Positions 45,895 to 57,527 of a stretch of DNA of 64,000 nucleotides are shown here, piece after piece. Under the pieces are notes generated by a model, which searched no databases, was not told the origin of the DNA, and saw nothing but the letters and a program-made list of their open reading frames with translations. The translations under genes and the position numbers were made by a program. How positions within the stretch are numbered: position 1 is the stretch's first letter; every line of letters starts with the position of its first letter. Location of the stretch: contig NC_016134.3 of the NCBI RefSeq assembly GCF_000005505.3, positions 16,288,624 to 16,352,623 on the forward strand. The letters are read 5' to 3'. This stretch comes from Brachypodium distachyon. Its lineage: Eukaryota > Streptophyta > Magnoliopsida > Poales > Poaceae.

Positions 45895-48828
45895 TCATCC
45901 TCGAGATTTGGTGTGGCTAGCAAGGAGGTGTGGGTGGTCTTCTCGAAGATCATCTTCGCGTTCCCAAGTGGCTTCCTCTTCAGTGTGGTGATCCCACTGA
46001 ACCTTGCAGAACTTGATGGTCTTGGATTGGGTTTGTCTCTCAGTTATATCCAAGATTCTGACCGGTTTCTCCTCATAGGTGAGGTCACTCTGTAACTGCA
46101 CTTCCTCTAGTGGTATCGTATCCCATAGTGGTGTGTCCGCCATCTCAGGGTGACACTTCTTCAGTTGCGATACATGGAAGACATTGTGGACATTGGACAG
46201 TGCTTCCGGTAAATCCAACTTGTATGCTACCTCTCCTTGGCGTGATAAGATTTTGAAAGGTCCAATGAAACGGGGTGCTAACTTTCCTTTGATTCCAAAT
46301 CTCTTGACACCGCGTATCGGTGAAACTCTGAGATACGCTCTATCTTTAGCCTCGTAGGTAACCTCCCTACGTTTGATATCCGCGTAGCTCTTCTACCTTG
46401 ACTGAGCTACCTTCAGCCGGTCTCGGATGAGTCTAACCTTTTCCTCGGCATCCTTTATCATATCCGGGCCGAAAAGACTACGGTCTCCTACACCATCCCA
46501 TAGCAATGGTGTTCTGCACTTCCTCCCATACAAAGCTTCAAACGGTGACATTTCTATGCTGGCTTGGAAGCTGTTGTTGTATGAAAATTCTGCATACGGC
46601 AGATTGTCATCCCAACTCGATCCATAATCGAGAGCGCAGGCTCTCAACATGTCTTCAAGGATCTGATTAACCCTCTCGGTCTGTCCATCCGTCTGCGGAT
46701 GAAAAGCTGTGCTGAACTCCAGTCTCGTCCCTAGAGACTCGTGTAGCTGTCCCCAAAATCTTGAGGTAAATTGAGTACCTCTGTCTGAAACTATTTCCTT
46801 GAGTACTCTATGTAAACACACTATTCTGGATATGTAGCGTTTTGCTAACTGTGCGCTGGTGTAAGTGGTCTTTACCGGTATAAAGTGGGCAACCTTGGTC
46901 AAATGATCAACCACTACCCAAATAGAATCATATCCTGATCTAGTCCTTGGTAGACCGGTGATAAAATCCATACCAATTTTATCCCATTTCCAATCCGGTA
47001 TAGGCAGCGGTCTTAGCAATCCTGCTGGCTTCTGGTGTTCTGCCTTAACTCTGCTGCACACATCGCACAAGGCAATGAACTCTGCGATGTCACGCTTCAA
47101 TCTGGACCACCAAAATGTTTCCTTGAGGTCCATGTACATCTTTGTGTTTCCAGGGTGGATTGAGTACGGTGAGTCATGGGCTTCTTGCAGAATCAACTTT
47201 CTGAGTTCTGGATCCTGCGGTACGCAAATGCGTTTTCCGAACCATATAGTTCCCTGGTCGTCCTCACAAAAATCTTTGGCCTTTCCGATAAGCACATTCT
47301 CTTTTATTTCCTTTATTTCTGAGTCATCTTTATGTGCTTCTCTAATCTTATCTAGCAGTGTGGGTTGCACTTCAAAAGTGGCTAAATAACCTTCGGGTAC
47401 TATTTCCAGTCTGAGGTCTTTGAACTGTTCGCATAAATCTGGCGGTAACTCTCCTGCTGTTAGTCCATTTATATAGCCCTTACGGCTCAAAGCGTCAGCT
47501 ACCACGTTAGCCTTGCCTGGATGGTATTGTAAATTCAGGTCGTAATCTTTTATCAGTTCTAACCATCTTCTCTGCCTCAGGTTCAACTCCTTCTGAGTGA
47601 AAATGTACTTCAAACTCTTGTGATCAGTAAACAGCTCACAATGCTTTCCCATCAGATAGTGTCTCCAAGTCTTCAGAGCGTGCGCTACCGATGCCAACTC
47701 CAAGTCATGAGTGGGATAGTTGCCTTCGTGGCTCTTTATTTGCCGCGAAGCGTACGCTACAACTCTTCCTCCTTGCATTAACACTCCTCCCAATCCTTGA
47801 CGTGAGGCGTCACAGTATACTTGAAAATCCTCTTGCAGGTCAGGTAAAGCAAGGATGGGCGCAGACACTAGTCTTTTCTTCAATTCCCGGAAGCTCTCTT
47901 CACATAACTTGTTCCAGGCAAACTTCTTCTACTTCTTCAAGAGTTCCGTCATGGGTTTCGCTATTTTAGTGAAATTCTCAATGAATCTCCGATAATATCC
48001 AGCAAGTCCAAGGAAACTACGGACTTATCCGACGTTCTTCGGTGCCTCCCATTCTGTAACTGCTGCAACCTTAGCTGTGTCAACGGCTACTCCGGCTCCT
48101 GACACTATGTGTCCAAGAAAGCTGACTTCTGATAACCAAAATTCACACTTGCTGAATTTGGCGTACAGCTGGTGCGCTCTCAACTTCTCCAAAATCATGC
48201 GCAGATGCTGCACATGCTCTTCCTTGCTCTTGGAATAGATCAATATGTCATCGATGAATACTACGACAAACTTGTCCAAGAATTCCATGAACACCTAGTT
48301 CATCATGTTCATGAAGTATGCAGGTGCATTGGTCAATCCAAAAGGCATCACGGTATACTCATACAGTCCATACCTAGTGGTGAATGCCGTCTTGGGTATA
48401 TCCATCTCTCGGATCTTCAGCTGGAAATACCCAGATTGCAGGTCGATCTTTGAGAATACTTGAGCTCCCTTCAACTGGTCGAATAAATCATTGATTATGG
48501 GCAAGGGATACTTATTCTTTATCGTCACCTCGTTTAGTGAACGATAGTCAATGCACATCCGTTGGCTCTCGTCCTTCTTTTCTACAAACAGAACAGGTGC
48601 TCCCCATGGTGATGAACTGTGGCGGATGAAACCTTTCGCTAACTGTTCAGCTAGCTGCTTCTTCAATTCCTGTAACTCATCCACAGCCATCTTATACGGT
48701 CTCTTGGCTATAGGTCCACTTCCAGGCATTAACTCAATGAGAAACTCCACATCTCGGTCTGGTGGCATGCCTGGTAATTCCTCTGGAAATACGTCCGGGT
48801 ATTCCTTCACTATTGGTACATCATCCAT
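45895..48828 (-). pseudogene. pol: Tek-3 pol: RT, RNase H, integrase, chromodomain
   Basis: One minus-strand frame runs from [14 protein letters not shown] (RT) through the RT active site [10 protein letters not shown], RNase H ([19 protein letters not shown]), the integrase zinc domain ([18 protein letters not shown]), the core ([31 protein letters not shown]) and the HNVFHVSQLKKCHPE module to a complete chromodomain (VRILDITERQTQ, FCKVQWDHH, ATWERED). Stops lie at 48295, 48025, 47929 and 46393, without frameshift. RNase H and most of integrase form an open stretch of 496 codons (46396-47883). Confidence 0.9.
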
Positions 48829-50414
48829 GCTAACCCCCTTAAGAGCGTTAACCTTGGGTTTCTTTAGCTCGTGGGTTGACTTGTACCGGATGCGTCTCTT
48901 GTCTGGGTTGTGAGTGTGATAGTTCTCTGGGCACAGTCTACTAATCCTTCATATCGGGTCAACCAGTCCATCCCAGGATTAGGTCCAGTCCTCGGGAATC
49001 TATAACTATGAGATCAGACGGAAAATTGTGTCTCCCAATAATTAGGGGTAGCTGGTGGCAGTGTCGGGTTGCTAGCATTATTCCACCCGGTGAGTTTACT
49101 TTCATAGGTCTACTCATGGTCTCAGAGGGTAATTTGCCACTTTCTACCAATACTCCTGAAATGAATGAATGCGATGCTCCAGTGTCAAAAAGAACTAGTA
49201 CTTCGAAGGCATTAATGTGGCAGGTGCCAAGTATGATACCTGGTCCTAGGTGATCTATTCCACGTCCACGTGATTCACGTGGCCCTTCTGAAATGGATTG
49301 GGCTTGTTCCCAGTGCCATCCTGGTTGTCCGGGCAGTCGGTGGCATAGTGTCCCATCTTGTGACACTTGTAGCACTCTACCTTGCTCATGTCTTTGTTGG
49401 CATTGTGGTTCTGACCATTGCCGTTCTGGCCATTGCCGTTAATCCTACCATTCCCATTGCCATTGGTGGGCCTTGGGCGAGCAAACTGATGCTGCTGATG
49501 GTGTCGGTTCACGTTGCCACCCTGGTGGTGGTGTCCTTGGCTTCCCTGCCGGTGGTTGTGACCATTTCCTCCACTGCGGTGGCCGTTCTAGTTCCCGTTC
49601 CTGCTCAAAGAGGAACTGCCACTTCCATCGTAGGAGGTGCGCTGCTTCTGGTGCGGGCCAGTGTGAGAGCTTCCTTGGTGAAGTCTCTTCTTGCGGTTTT
49701 CCAACTGAGTGAGCTTACTCTCCAGAATGATGGCCTTGTCAATCAAAGACTGGTAGGTGGGGGTGTAAGCAATAGCAAGTTGAACTGACAGCTCGTCGTT
49801 CAGACCGTCCAAAAACTTCTCCCTGCGCTTGGCATCGGTGTTCACATCATCCGGTGCATAGCAGGACAGTTGGGTGGAAACCTCTATATATTCTGACACA
49901 GAGTGGCTTCCCTGTCGCAGCCTGTGGAATTCTTTCTTCTTCAGGCTGAGCACTCCCGCAGAGATGTGGGCGGTGCGGAAAGCTTCCTAGAACATGTCCC
50001 AGGTGACATCCTCGATGGGGGTGGTAATTTGAAAGTTTTCCCACCATGACGCTGCGGATCCTTCTAACAAATGAGCTGCAAACCGCACTTTCTGCTCCTC
50101 GGTGCAGTTGATGGTGACCAGATTCTTGTTGACTGAACGAAGCCAATTGTCAGCCATAATAGGCTCAGTGGAGCTGGAAAAAGTAGGCGGGCGCAAACGT
50201 AGAAATCTGGTAAGCATATCCACTTGGGGTGGGTGGTGCTGCTGGTTGTTGTGGTTCTGCTGGTTGTTGTTGTTGTTGTTGGCAACTATTGGGTGATCAT
50301 CTGGAAGAATTGGGTCTGGGCGGCCAATAACTGCTGCATGGTGGCAGCATTCCCTTCTGCATCGGCATTGTTAGCCTCAGCGTTGTTGACGGGGTTCCGG
50401 CGTCTCGGAGGCAT
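48829..50414 (-). pseudogene. gag: Tek-3 gag and protease (broken)
   Basis: The gag ATG complement is at 50412-50414 (MPPRRRNPVNN). The frame has a stop near 50286, then capsid (MADNWLRSVNKN, SWWENFQITTP), a His/Asn/Gly-rich tail and an intact CCHC knuckle (CYKCHKMGHYATDC) at about 49340-49385. Stops follow at 49987, 49588 (both CAG to TAG type) and 49255. Protease (DTGASHSFISG) follows in a shifted frame, and a missing A in the ILGMDWL codons (about 48970) shifts it again. Confidence 0.85.
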
Positions 50415-50706
50415 CTGTTTAGGGTAGCATAGATGAGGAAACAGATAGAATAGAGCTAAGGATAACTAAACCCCCAAACAAGATATAACTCAAGCATATA
50501 TCAATCATACACTCATCAATCAAAAAGGTTTTGAAAAATCATAGCAAAACACACTTATTTATGGTGGGACATTGCCCATAAAGAAAAGAGTACGTGGAGA
50601 AAGCAATCGACCTACATTGACATGCACATAGATTGTATGGTCAATGACTAACTCGCAATACTGATAATGAAAATAAAAAAAATAAGTCTGGTAGGCATCA
50701 ACAGAT
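50415..50706 (-). other. Spacer between ORF0 and gag, Tek-3
   Basis: 292 noncoding bases. This spacer is missing in Tek-2, where ORF0 and gag are fused. Confidence 0.7.
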
Positions 50707-51579
50707 CTAAGGGAGTGTGGCTGTCGGTGTGGTCCCGTTCGCCTTCATCTTGGAGCGGGTGTTGGTGGCAGGGGTGTCCATCTCGTGGACCTCCTGGGGC
50801 TCCTCCTCCTCAGTCGGTTCCTCCTCCTGAGGCTCCATCTCCTGATCCTGTGGTGGAGGTGGGACCTGGTCTGGTGCCGGTGCGGCAGCTGGTGCGGCTG
50901 CGGCGGCGGCTGCGATGAACGCCTGGAACTGCTCGCGGTAGTAGCGAGCCTGGTCCCTCTCATACTGCAGCTGCTCTATGGCATCTCCCATGTTGAGGAC
51001 AGTGTTCTCCAACACGGCCTTGTCCTCCAGCCACTGGGTGTTTTCTCCCATCAGGTTACCAACCTGCTCCTCGGCTAGGTCGGCCCTGGTCATCTCGTGC
51101 TCAAGGCAAGACTCCAAGTCCACGGTGTTTATCTCCATGTTCTCGAAGTGGGTCGTCACTGGGGTCACATCCTCGTCGTTGGTTGTAGCCACCGCCGAGC
51201 ATGCATGGTTCCGCCTTCCAAAGAGGAGGAAGGGGGAGTCCTCGGGGAACTCGTGCCGATAGTCCCGGCACACCTGTGCGAAGGCGCACTGCATGGCGAA
51301 CTGAAGGCCCTGCTCGAAGGTGGGGTAGCGGCTGATGAAGGTGATATCCGGCGTAGCTGGCGCGATCTCACGCCCCCGGATCTTCGCCTCGATCTCCCAC
51401 CGTGGCTGCCATCCCTCGGGTGCGGCGGTCTCAACTCGGCGTCTGAACCTGGGTGGTGGTAGGTCAAGGAAAGCACACAGTGCCGCCAAAGGGGCACTGA
51501 ACAACTGGTCGTCGTTCGTGGAGGGGTAGTAGACGCGGGTGAACGGCGGTACATTGCCGAACGGTGTTGGGCTTCCCAT
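50707..51579 (-). CDS. ORF0 protein of Tekay element, intact
   Basis: A complete 290-codon frame between the leader and gag. The N-terminal part (residues 1-125) has conserved blocks FGNVPPFTRVYYPST, LAALCAFLDLPPPRF, DITFISRYPTFEQGLQFAMQ and FLLFGRRN. Residues about 150-215 form a likely coiled coil (LEHEMTRADLAEEQVGNLMG, LENTVLNMGDAIEQLQYERD). Then come an Ala/Pro-rich stretch (225-243), an acidic Glu/Pro tail and a short basic end. No zinc finger, protease motif or membrane segment is visible. Rice RIRE3 and RIRE8 are reported to have an ORF0 at this place, with unknown function. It is the only unbroken gene of Tek-3. Whether it is still expressed is unknown. Confidence 0.85.
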   Translation of the reverse strand: MGSPTPFGNVPPFTRVYYPSTNDDQLFSAPLAALCAFLDLPPPRFRRRVETAAPEGWQPRWEIEAKIRGREIAPATPDITFISRYPTFEQGLQFAMQCAFAQVCRDYRHEFPEDSPFLLFGRRNHACSAVATTNDEDVTPVTTHFENMEINTVDLESCLEHEMTRADLAEEQVGNLMGENTQWLEDKAVLENTVLNMGDAIEQLQYERDQARYYREQFQAFIAAAAAAAPAAAPAPDQVPPPPQDQEMEPQEEEPTEEEEPQEVHEMDTPATNTRSKMKANGTTPTATLP

Positions 51580-52057
51580 CTATAGAAAATAAAGAAGGTA
51601 GATAAGGGAGTATCAGTGACATGATCAAATGGTCGAATGTAAGTAAAAATAAAATAAAAGTGGTAGAGTGGGAATCAAGTGATAAACATTAATATCAAGG
51701 GTGGAAATGTAAATGTAAAATTGGATGCATACTAATATGTGAACAACATGGACACATGATTATAGTGGTGTATGGTGTAAAATCAAATATGCATCTGTGG
51801 TATAGTATAATAAACACGCATATGTGGTATAAGGCATAGTATTTGGTGTATATGTGGAATAAAACAATAAATATGTCATGCATATGTAAGATATAAATGC
51901 AAGGGTTCATATGAATAGGGATAAGGAATAAAATATATGTATATATATAGATCAGATAGGGATCAGAAATAATCCTAAGGTTTGGTCTTTGGTCTGTCTT
52001 ATCCTAATCCAAACTAGGGTCACGTTCCTACAGGCAACACATTGCTCTGATACAATC
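51580..52057 (-). other. Tek-3 leader and primer binding site
   Basis: This AT-rich leader separates ORF0 from the PBS. The PBS (minus strand TTGTATCAGAGC) is at 52044-52055, two bases from the 5' LTR. It matches the leaders of Tek-1 and Tek-2. Confidence 0.75.
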
Positions 52058-55000
52058 TGAAGCGATCCTCCCCTTTACTAGGGTTCGATCTCTGTGCTTA
52101 CTGTGCTAGTCCCTGGATCGACTCACTAGCGCACACAGTTTCATGATGAAGTATGCAGAAACAAAGGTCAAAAATACTTTATTACATCACATCATCCAGA
52201 ATTTAAATAGTACTTACAACCTCGCATGACCTCTTGGGCCAGCATAACACAAATACTGTTTCATCATCATCAAACAATGTTTCAAAACTGCAGCGGAACA
52301 GGGTAGATCATAAGGGCCAAACTAATCCAAGGTGAGAGCATGTTGGAATGTAAGCACATGACCCACAACAAAACGACGAACCTCACTCATCGTCGGATCC
52401 ACCTGCATTATTAATTGCAGCCACTACGTGGTCAACAGATTTGAATGTATTGGCAAGCTCACTAGAGTTATAAAGGACCTACCAAGTACATGCATAGTTT
52501 GGCTAAGTGGGGTTTGGCTATTTTGCATAAAAGCATCATTATTCAAATCCTATCATTTTTAGACAAATAGCTTTGAATTCTATTGGACACGGGGTAGAAA
52601 CACCCATGCTCCTATTAACCTAGGCACATTGAGTAGAAACATCAATGCTCCTACCCAATTCAATCCATTCGTTTTATTAGGAACTTGGAATGAGTGAGAC
52701 CTTCCTTACAGCCCCAATATCTAGTTGCTCATAATTGTCCGTAACTGGGGACACGGCTAAGTACTTAGTTTGACACTCTCGAGAGGTGGTACACTTTACC
52801 CACAAGAAATCGACGTGTTAATCCCTTGCTGTCCTCAGGGTAGAGTAGCAACGGCATCGATTGCAGGAATTTTCAGACCAAAATCACCCAGACCACCTGA
52901 GGGACCTACGTTCCCACCTACACGGCTACATCTGCACAATCCCTCGGATCCAGCATCATATGTCTTACATCCATCCTGGCAGAGCCCATATTACCATGTG
53001 GTTGTACTGGAAGCGACTAAACAGGAAAACTAGTCCAGTCTCTGGTTATCTCGGGTGGCATCCCACATTGTGACGCAGGCGCTCCCCGAATCGCACGGGG
53101 CGACGACCATGGACGCTCCCGAATCACACGGAGAGACGACTCAGTGGGCCCCATAGAAATGGACCTAACGTCACGACATCCGAAAACTCAAAGCAACCCA
53201 CCTAGGACGGTTCATTGAATTACTTGTTTTGCCATACACTAGGAAAATCATATTGTAATTCAATAGTATCACATTGTAATAACACCACCCTTGTATATTC
53301 TCATAGCATAGCATTTTACTACTACGATGGCAATTGGTGGTAAGGTCATGACAAAGGGTATCTTATGCTATTAGGACAGATCATAGCTAGCATAGATACA
53401 ATAATAATCCTAACAATGCAACTAATAAAATCTAGTGCATAATAAAATAATGGCTAAATGATCAAAGTGAACTTGCCATGATAGCAGTTGGTATTCAAAC
53501 ACTCTTCGCAATCACACAGTTCGCTCTCCGAGAAAAACTATACAATCAAGCAAACATACACATACATAAACACACCATACAAGCAAAAGAATATGTATGT
53601 CATGATGCACTACAAAATATGTGATATGAGTTTGGTTTATTTTATTTGGGTGATCTACTGATCCAATGCCTTGAGAATTAAACACATGTAATTAGGGTTT
53701 TAAACAAAAAGCAAAAGCTAGGGTTTAAATCCTAAAATGATGTTTTATTTGCATCTGCAAAGCAACTTAATTCAAAATATTTATTTCTCTGTCCTATTGG
53801 ACAGAGGACATTAAAACAAAATTTTGGGCACTGGTTTCATTCAAACAGGACTTGTAAATAATTAGTTATGATTTAAATGGTATAAAACCCTAATCTGTAA
53901 CTTGAATGTGATTCAAATACTCAAATTCGAAATTGGACAGTGCCAAAAGATTCTACAAATCCTAAGGATTCCAAAAAGGTGTGGATCACTAAATTTGGCC
54001 AAACGGATTTAAAGTTATGATCATTTGAAAAGACAGGGGTTTTTCTGCAAAAAGGCCATTTAATTATTCCGGGGGATTAAAAATTAGAATTTCATTTTAT
54101 TTACGCAGTGACACGTGGCGGCTCCTGATTGGTGCGTACCGGTTCGTTTAAGTGAATAAGAAAGATCTAATCTACACCATTGATCAAAGATCGGACGGAC
54201 GAGGGGCTAGGGTTTTACATCCGCGGCGGCGGCGGTCACCGGAGACGGAGGGGATGGCGGCGCGGGCACGGGGGCGACGGCGCGGGGTGCTCCGGCGGGG
54301 CTGGCGACACGGGGATGGCCAGGGATGGCGCGGCGCAGCGCAGCGGAGACGGGGGCGCGGTGGGCGCGGGGTCGGGCGGTCGGGCGCCTCGCCTAGGACG
54401 AAGCGAGCACGGCGGCGCGGCACAGGCTTCGGCGCAGCTTCGGGCGGCGGTGCGGGCGGCGCTGTAGGGCACAAAAATGGAGAAGAAGCGCATCAAACGA
54501 TGCGCCCGGACGAGTAGAGGAAGAGGGGAAAGAAAATGGCGGCGCATACCCTTAGGGTTCACCGGCGACGAAGGAGAACAGCGGCGGCGCGGGCGAACTC
54601 TGGCGACGTATTGGGCGGCGTGGGCGCAGCGATTCGGGCGAGCAAGAGAGGGGAAAGAAGCGCGCGGCGAGGGCTTTATAGGGATGCGGGCTGCGCGTTT
54701 TACGAAGGTCGGGGTGAGGATGCGGCGGTGAGCGTGCCGGGACGGCGGCCGGGAATCGCGGCGGCGGCGCAGGCGCTTTCCTTCAGGAACGAAGGCCCTG
54801 ACAGGTGGGCCCCACCTGTCAATGGCAGCGGGCGCGCGCGCAGGCGGACCGGGCTGGCGGGGCCGGCTCGCGTGCGGTCGGGCGCGGTCGGTTCTGGGCC
54901 GGTTCGGCCCAAGCGGTCGGACCGGTCCGGTTCTCCCTTTTTTTTTGCTTTTCGCCTTTTCTTTTTCTGCTTTTCTCATTTCTTTGATATCTTTTGAGTT

Positions 55001-55371
55001 TGAACTCCAAATTGGTCCAAATAAATTCCAGAAAATTTGTAAACTCATGTTCTACCATGATACAACTTTTGGGAGTAGTTTCCCCTCAAAATAAAATGCT
55101 TAAAAATACATTGGCCCTATAAATGCCTTTAGGGCTATATATCTATTTAAATAAAATACTTTTCAACTCCAAATAATTATCCAAAAATTATGGGACAGCT
55201 TATATTTGCATTAAACCCGTTTTATACATAAAACCTATTGGTTTGAAGATCCAAAGCTTAAATGGGTTTGAACAAAATCTTCTAAAGCTTCAAATTTTGA
55301 ATTCAAATATGCAATTGTGGCATGATGCTCATGGATGCAATGCACACGTAAAAGTTTGAAATTTTGGGATG
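52058..55371 (-). repeat. Tek-3 5' LTR
   Basis: 3314 bp from TGAAGCGATCC to GAAATTTTGGGATG; the last five bases of the terminus are lost. It is the most complete Tekay LTR in the window and contains the CpG-rich block (54210-54920), the palindrome at 54798-54822 and TGGGCCGGTTCGGCCCAA at 54896. No credible gene is seen. Confidence 0.88.
54798..54822. promoter_or_regulatory. LTR palindrome, Tek-3
   Basis: As at 7013-7037 but with the final base changed (CCCACCTGTCAA), leaving 11-base arms. The copy in the 3' LTR of this element is deleted. Confidence 0.5.
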
Positions 55372-55381
55372 CAATGCACAA

Positions 55382-55753
55382 TGATGTGGGGTGGAGCTGC
55401 GCCACCTGCAGCTGGTACAACTCCATCGGTGCGTGGAGGAACAGCGAGAACGGCGGCACCAGCCCGGTGAGGAGGAAGCGCGCGAACACCCGGAAGTCAT
55501 TGTCCTGGTGCTCGGCGCCCGCCGACGAGATCAGGGTCTCCCCGTGCTTGTTGAACTTGGAGGCGACGGCATGCCGGACCTTGTCCAGCGCCTCGCCATT
55601 GTAGCCAGGCCGGTAGAAGGCGAGCGTGGCCCGCATCTCCCGCTTCTTCTGGTCTTTGGCGGCGGCTGCCTTGGTTGCCGCCTCACTCTTGCTGGCCGCC
55701 GCTCTCTTATAGACCTGCACCTCTTTCCCCTTCCTAGTCGTGGGGGGCGCCAT
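55382..55753 (-). pseudogene. aORF N-terminal fragment (Tat-2)
   Basis: MAPPTTRKGKEV start at 55753, then ATLAFYRPGYNGEALDK, DNDFRVFARFLLTGLVPPFS and LHPTS, where it is cut off at the breakpoint near 55382. No stop occurs before the break. Same family as 34905-36300 and 61690-63830. Confidence 0.8.
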
Positions 55754-56172
55754 GGAGAGCAGGGGTGGAAGCTAGCGAGAACACTTGGGTGCGAGATGCG
55801 AAGGAGGATGAAGGCGAAGGCTGTGGGGAATAAAGTGCTTTCCCCTTTTGGCAACAGTAAGAGCTACATAACACCTAGCCGTTTGGTAATGGCCGGTTCC
55901 GTACCCTACGGGTGCGCGGGGATAACTCCTAATCATAAGGAGTAATGCGCGGAGTGGCCGGAGTGGCCTTAACTTCCCTGTTTAAAGGGGAAGTTAGGGC
56001 GGAAATCACGCACCCACTACTCCGTCTGTAACGGCGTGGTACTAGAGGTAACGAAGGGACACGGGCCCGAGGCGAATCGAGGCCCACGCGTCGGTTGTGG
56101 GCGTAGCCCGGCAACCGACCTGGGGAAGGCTCGTCCGGGAACAGGTGATGCCGGCCCACGCCCGGGGGCTAC
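55754..56172 (+). other. Tat-2 spacer and PPT
   Basis: Noncoding, similar to the Tat-1 spacer. It ends with CCCACGCCCGGGGGCTAC just before the LTR, the likely polypurine tract. Confidence 0.65.
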
Positions 56173-57117
56173 TATCGCACCAGTGGCACCCGGGGTTACA
56201 CCGTTGCGCGACGCGTGGACCCTGTCTCCGAGTTCCCGGGAAGATTTCATCCCGGGCAGCAGCCACTGGCAACCTGGCAAGCTACCAGCCCGGAAGGGCT
56301 AGCGGGGCTTCGGGGAATATTCCCGCCTGGACACCTCCCGGGAAGCCGCTTCCCGGAAAGGGGGTTCCCGGGTGCGTTTGGCCTGGGCGCTTCCCGGGGT
56401 GCGACTTGCCGGGAGGGGAGTTCCCGGGCGCAGGCTCCCGCCACAAGGGTGGGGCCCAGCGGACCGAGCAACAGCGCCGTGCGGGCGCGTGGCGGGCGTC
56501 GGATGCACAGTCTCACCAGGGCGAGGAGTGAGGCGCACGGCACATTGAATGAGCCGACAGGAGGCGTGTTACCCGTCCAAATCAGGTGAACAATGGCTGT
56601 CCAATCCTACCTTTAGGGTTTTAGACCCCTAGCAGCGGAGGTGGTGTTCATGCATGCCACCAGCTCGTCGAGGGGGAGTTGTATGCCTCCCTGATCGACA
56701 TTTGTAATGCATGCACCGCGGCACCTGTGGTATCCCTTTTAGTATAAAAGGAGGACCCCCGCCGACGGTCAAAGGGTTGGATGGTTGAACGGTTCCACAC
56801 TCGTTCTACAGTTGGCGTCGAACTCACGGTTAGCCATTAGGAGTAGCTTAAACCAGCGACGTGTAAACACTTGATCAATAGCTAATACCAGTTTAGACAT
56901 GCAAGACGTACGGTTTTACACCTCCGGGTGGCCCGAACCTGGGTAAAAACGTGTGTGCATGTGTTCTTAGCTTGCATGCATCTGGTGTACATTACTTTGC
57001 AGGTTGCGTGGGCTATTGGCCACGCCGGCGATCGCCGCAGCAATCCCCGACGCCCTTGCCGAATCTAAAAGGGGGCGTGACCGCACGCCCCCGGTGTCGG
57101 AGCCCCGTGCGACGACA
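56173..57117 (+). repeat. Tat-2 LTR
   Basis: 945 bp beginning TATCGCACC (first G changed) and ending CGTGCGACGACA. It aligns along its length with the inverted Tat-1 LTRs, including the CCCGGGAA-rich part, but is clearly diverged. No gene is seen. Confidence 0.8.
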
Positions 57118-57438
57118 TGATACGGGTGCGGGGTGGCCCGATCTTTCGATGAGATTGGTAACTCTCGATTTGGGTAGGAGGTGACGTTGACGATCCGACT
57201 ACGGCCTAGGAAGCAGCACCTTTCGATGAGATTGGTAACTCTCATCTTGATCTTGGACTTGAAAATCTCGACAAGATGCCTACGTAATAAAACGAGACAA
57301 GATAGTAGTAGCTCCGCCTCTTCATAAATATGACAATGAAAACAATTACTACTTGAATTCACCTGATTATAAATCTTGTCAAATATTATAGAATTGAGGG
57401 TACCAAAGGTCGTATCCATGGTTAGCATGTCCATATCA
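57118..57438 (-). repeat. Element E 3' LTR, shortened
   Basis: 321 bp against 1034 bp in the 5' LTR. The missing 713 bp are replaced at 57221-57243 by a second copy of the 23 bases at 57144-57166. Confidence 0.88.
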
Positions 57439-57451
57439 TCCTCCCTTTCTT
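57439..57451 (-). other. Polypurine tract, element E
   Basis: Minus strand AAGAAAGGGAGGA directly before the LTR start TGATATGGAC. Confidence 0.75.
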
Positions 57452-57527
57452 GAAAGGAAAGCCGTCCTCGGCGTCGTTTGTGCTGTAAAGAGACTGACAA
57501 AATAGACAAAGTGTGTGCATGGTATAT

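Larger units (their letters stand above)
43804..55371 (-). mobile_element. Tek-3: Tekay (Del) chromovirus, reverse
   Basis: This Tekay element is inserted into the Sire-1 3' LTR just after GACCC (43799-43803). It has a 3' LTR (43804-45870), PPT, one pol frame, gag, ORF0, leader, PBS and a 5' LTR (52058-55371). The 5' LTR lacks only its last five bases and then joins Tat-2, so the right target copy and the Sire-1 continuation are missing. Pol and gag carry at least eight stops and one frameshift; ORF0 is intact. It lies opposite to Tek-2 and contains no later insertion. Confidence 0.9.
55372..57117 (+). mobile_element. Tat-2: truncated Tat element end
   Basis: The 3' end of a Tat-lineage element (gag-pol would read rightwards): N-terminal part of the aORF on the minus strand, spacer, PPT and 3' LTR. 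Its left edge is the breakpoint with Tek-3. Its right edge is the clean LTR terminus GACGACA, which abutted Tat-3 before element E inserted exactly there. Confidence 0.8.

Noticed and set aside
43804..55371. Tek-3 as an insertion into Tat-2
   Set aside because: Its left flank is Sire-1 LTR while the right flank is Tat-2 aORF, and the right LTR end is incomplete, so the right border is a breakpoint and not an insertion site.
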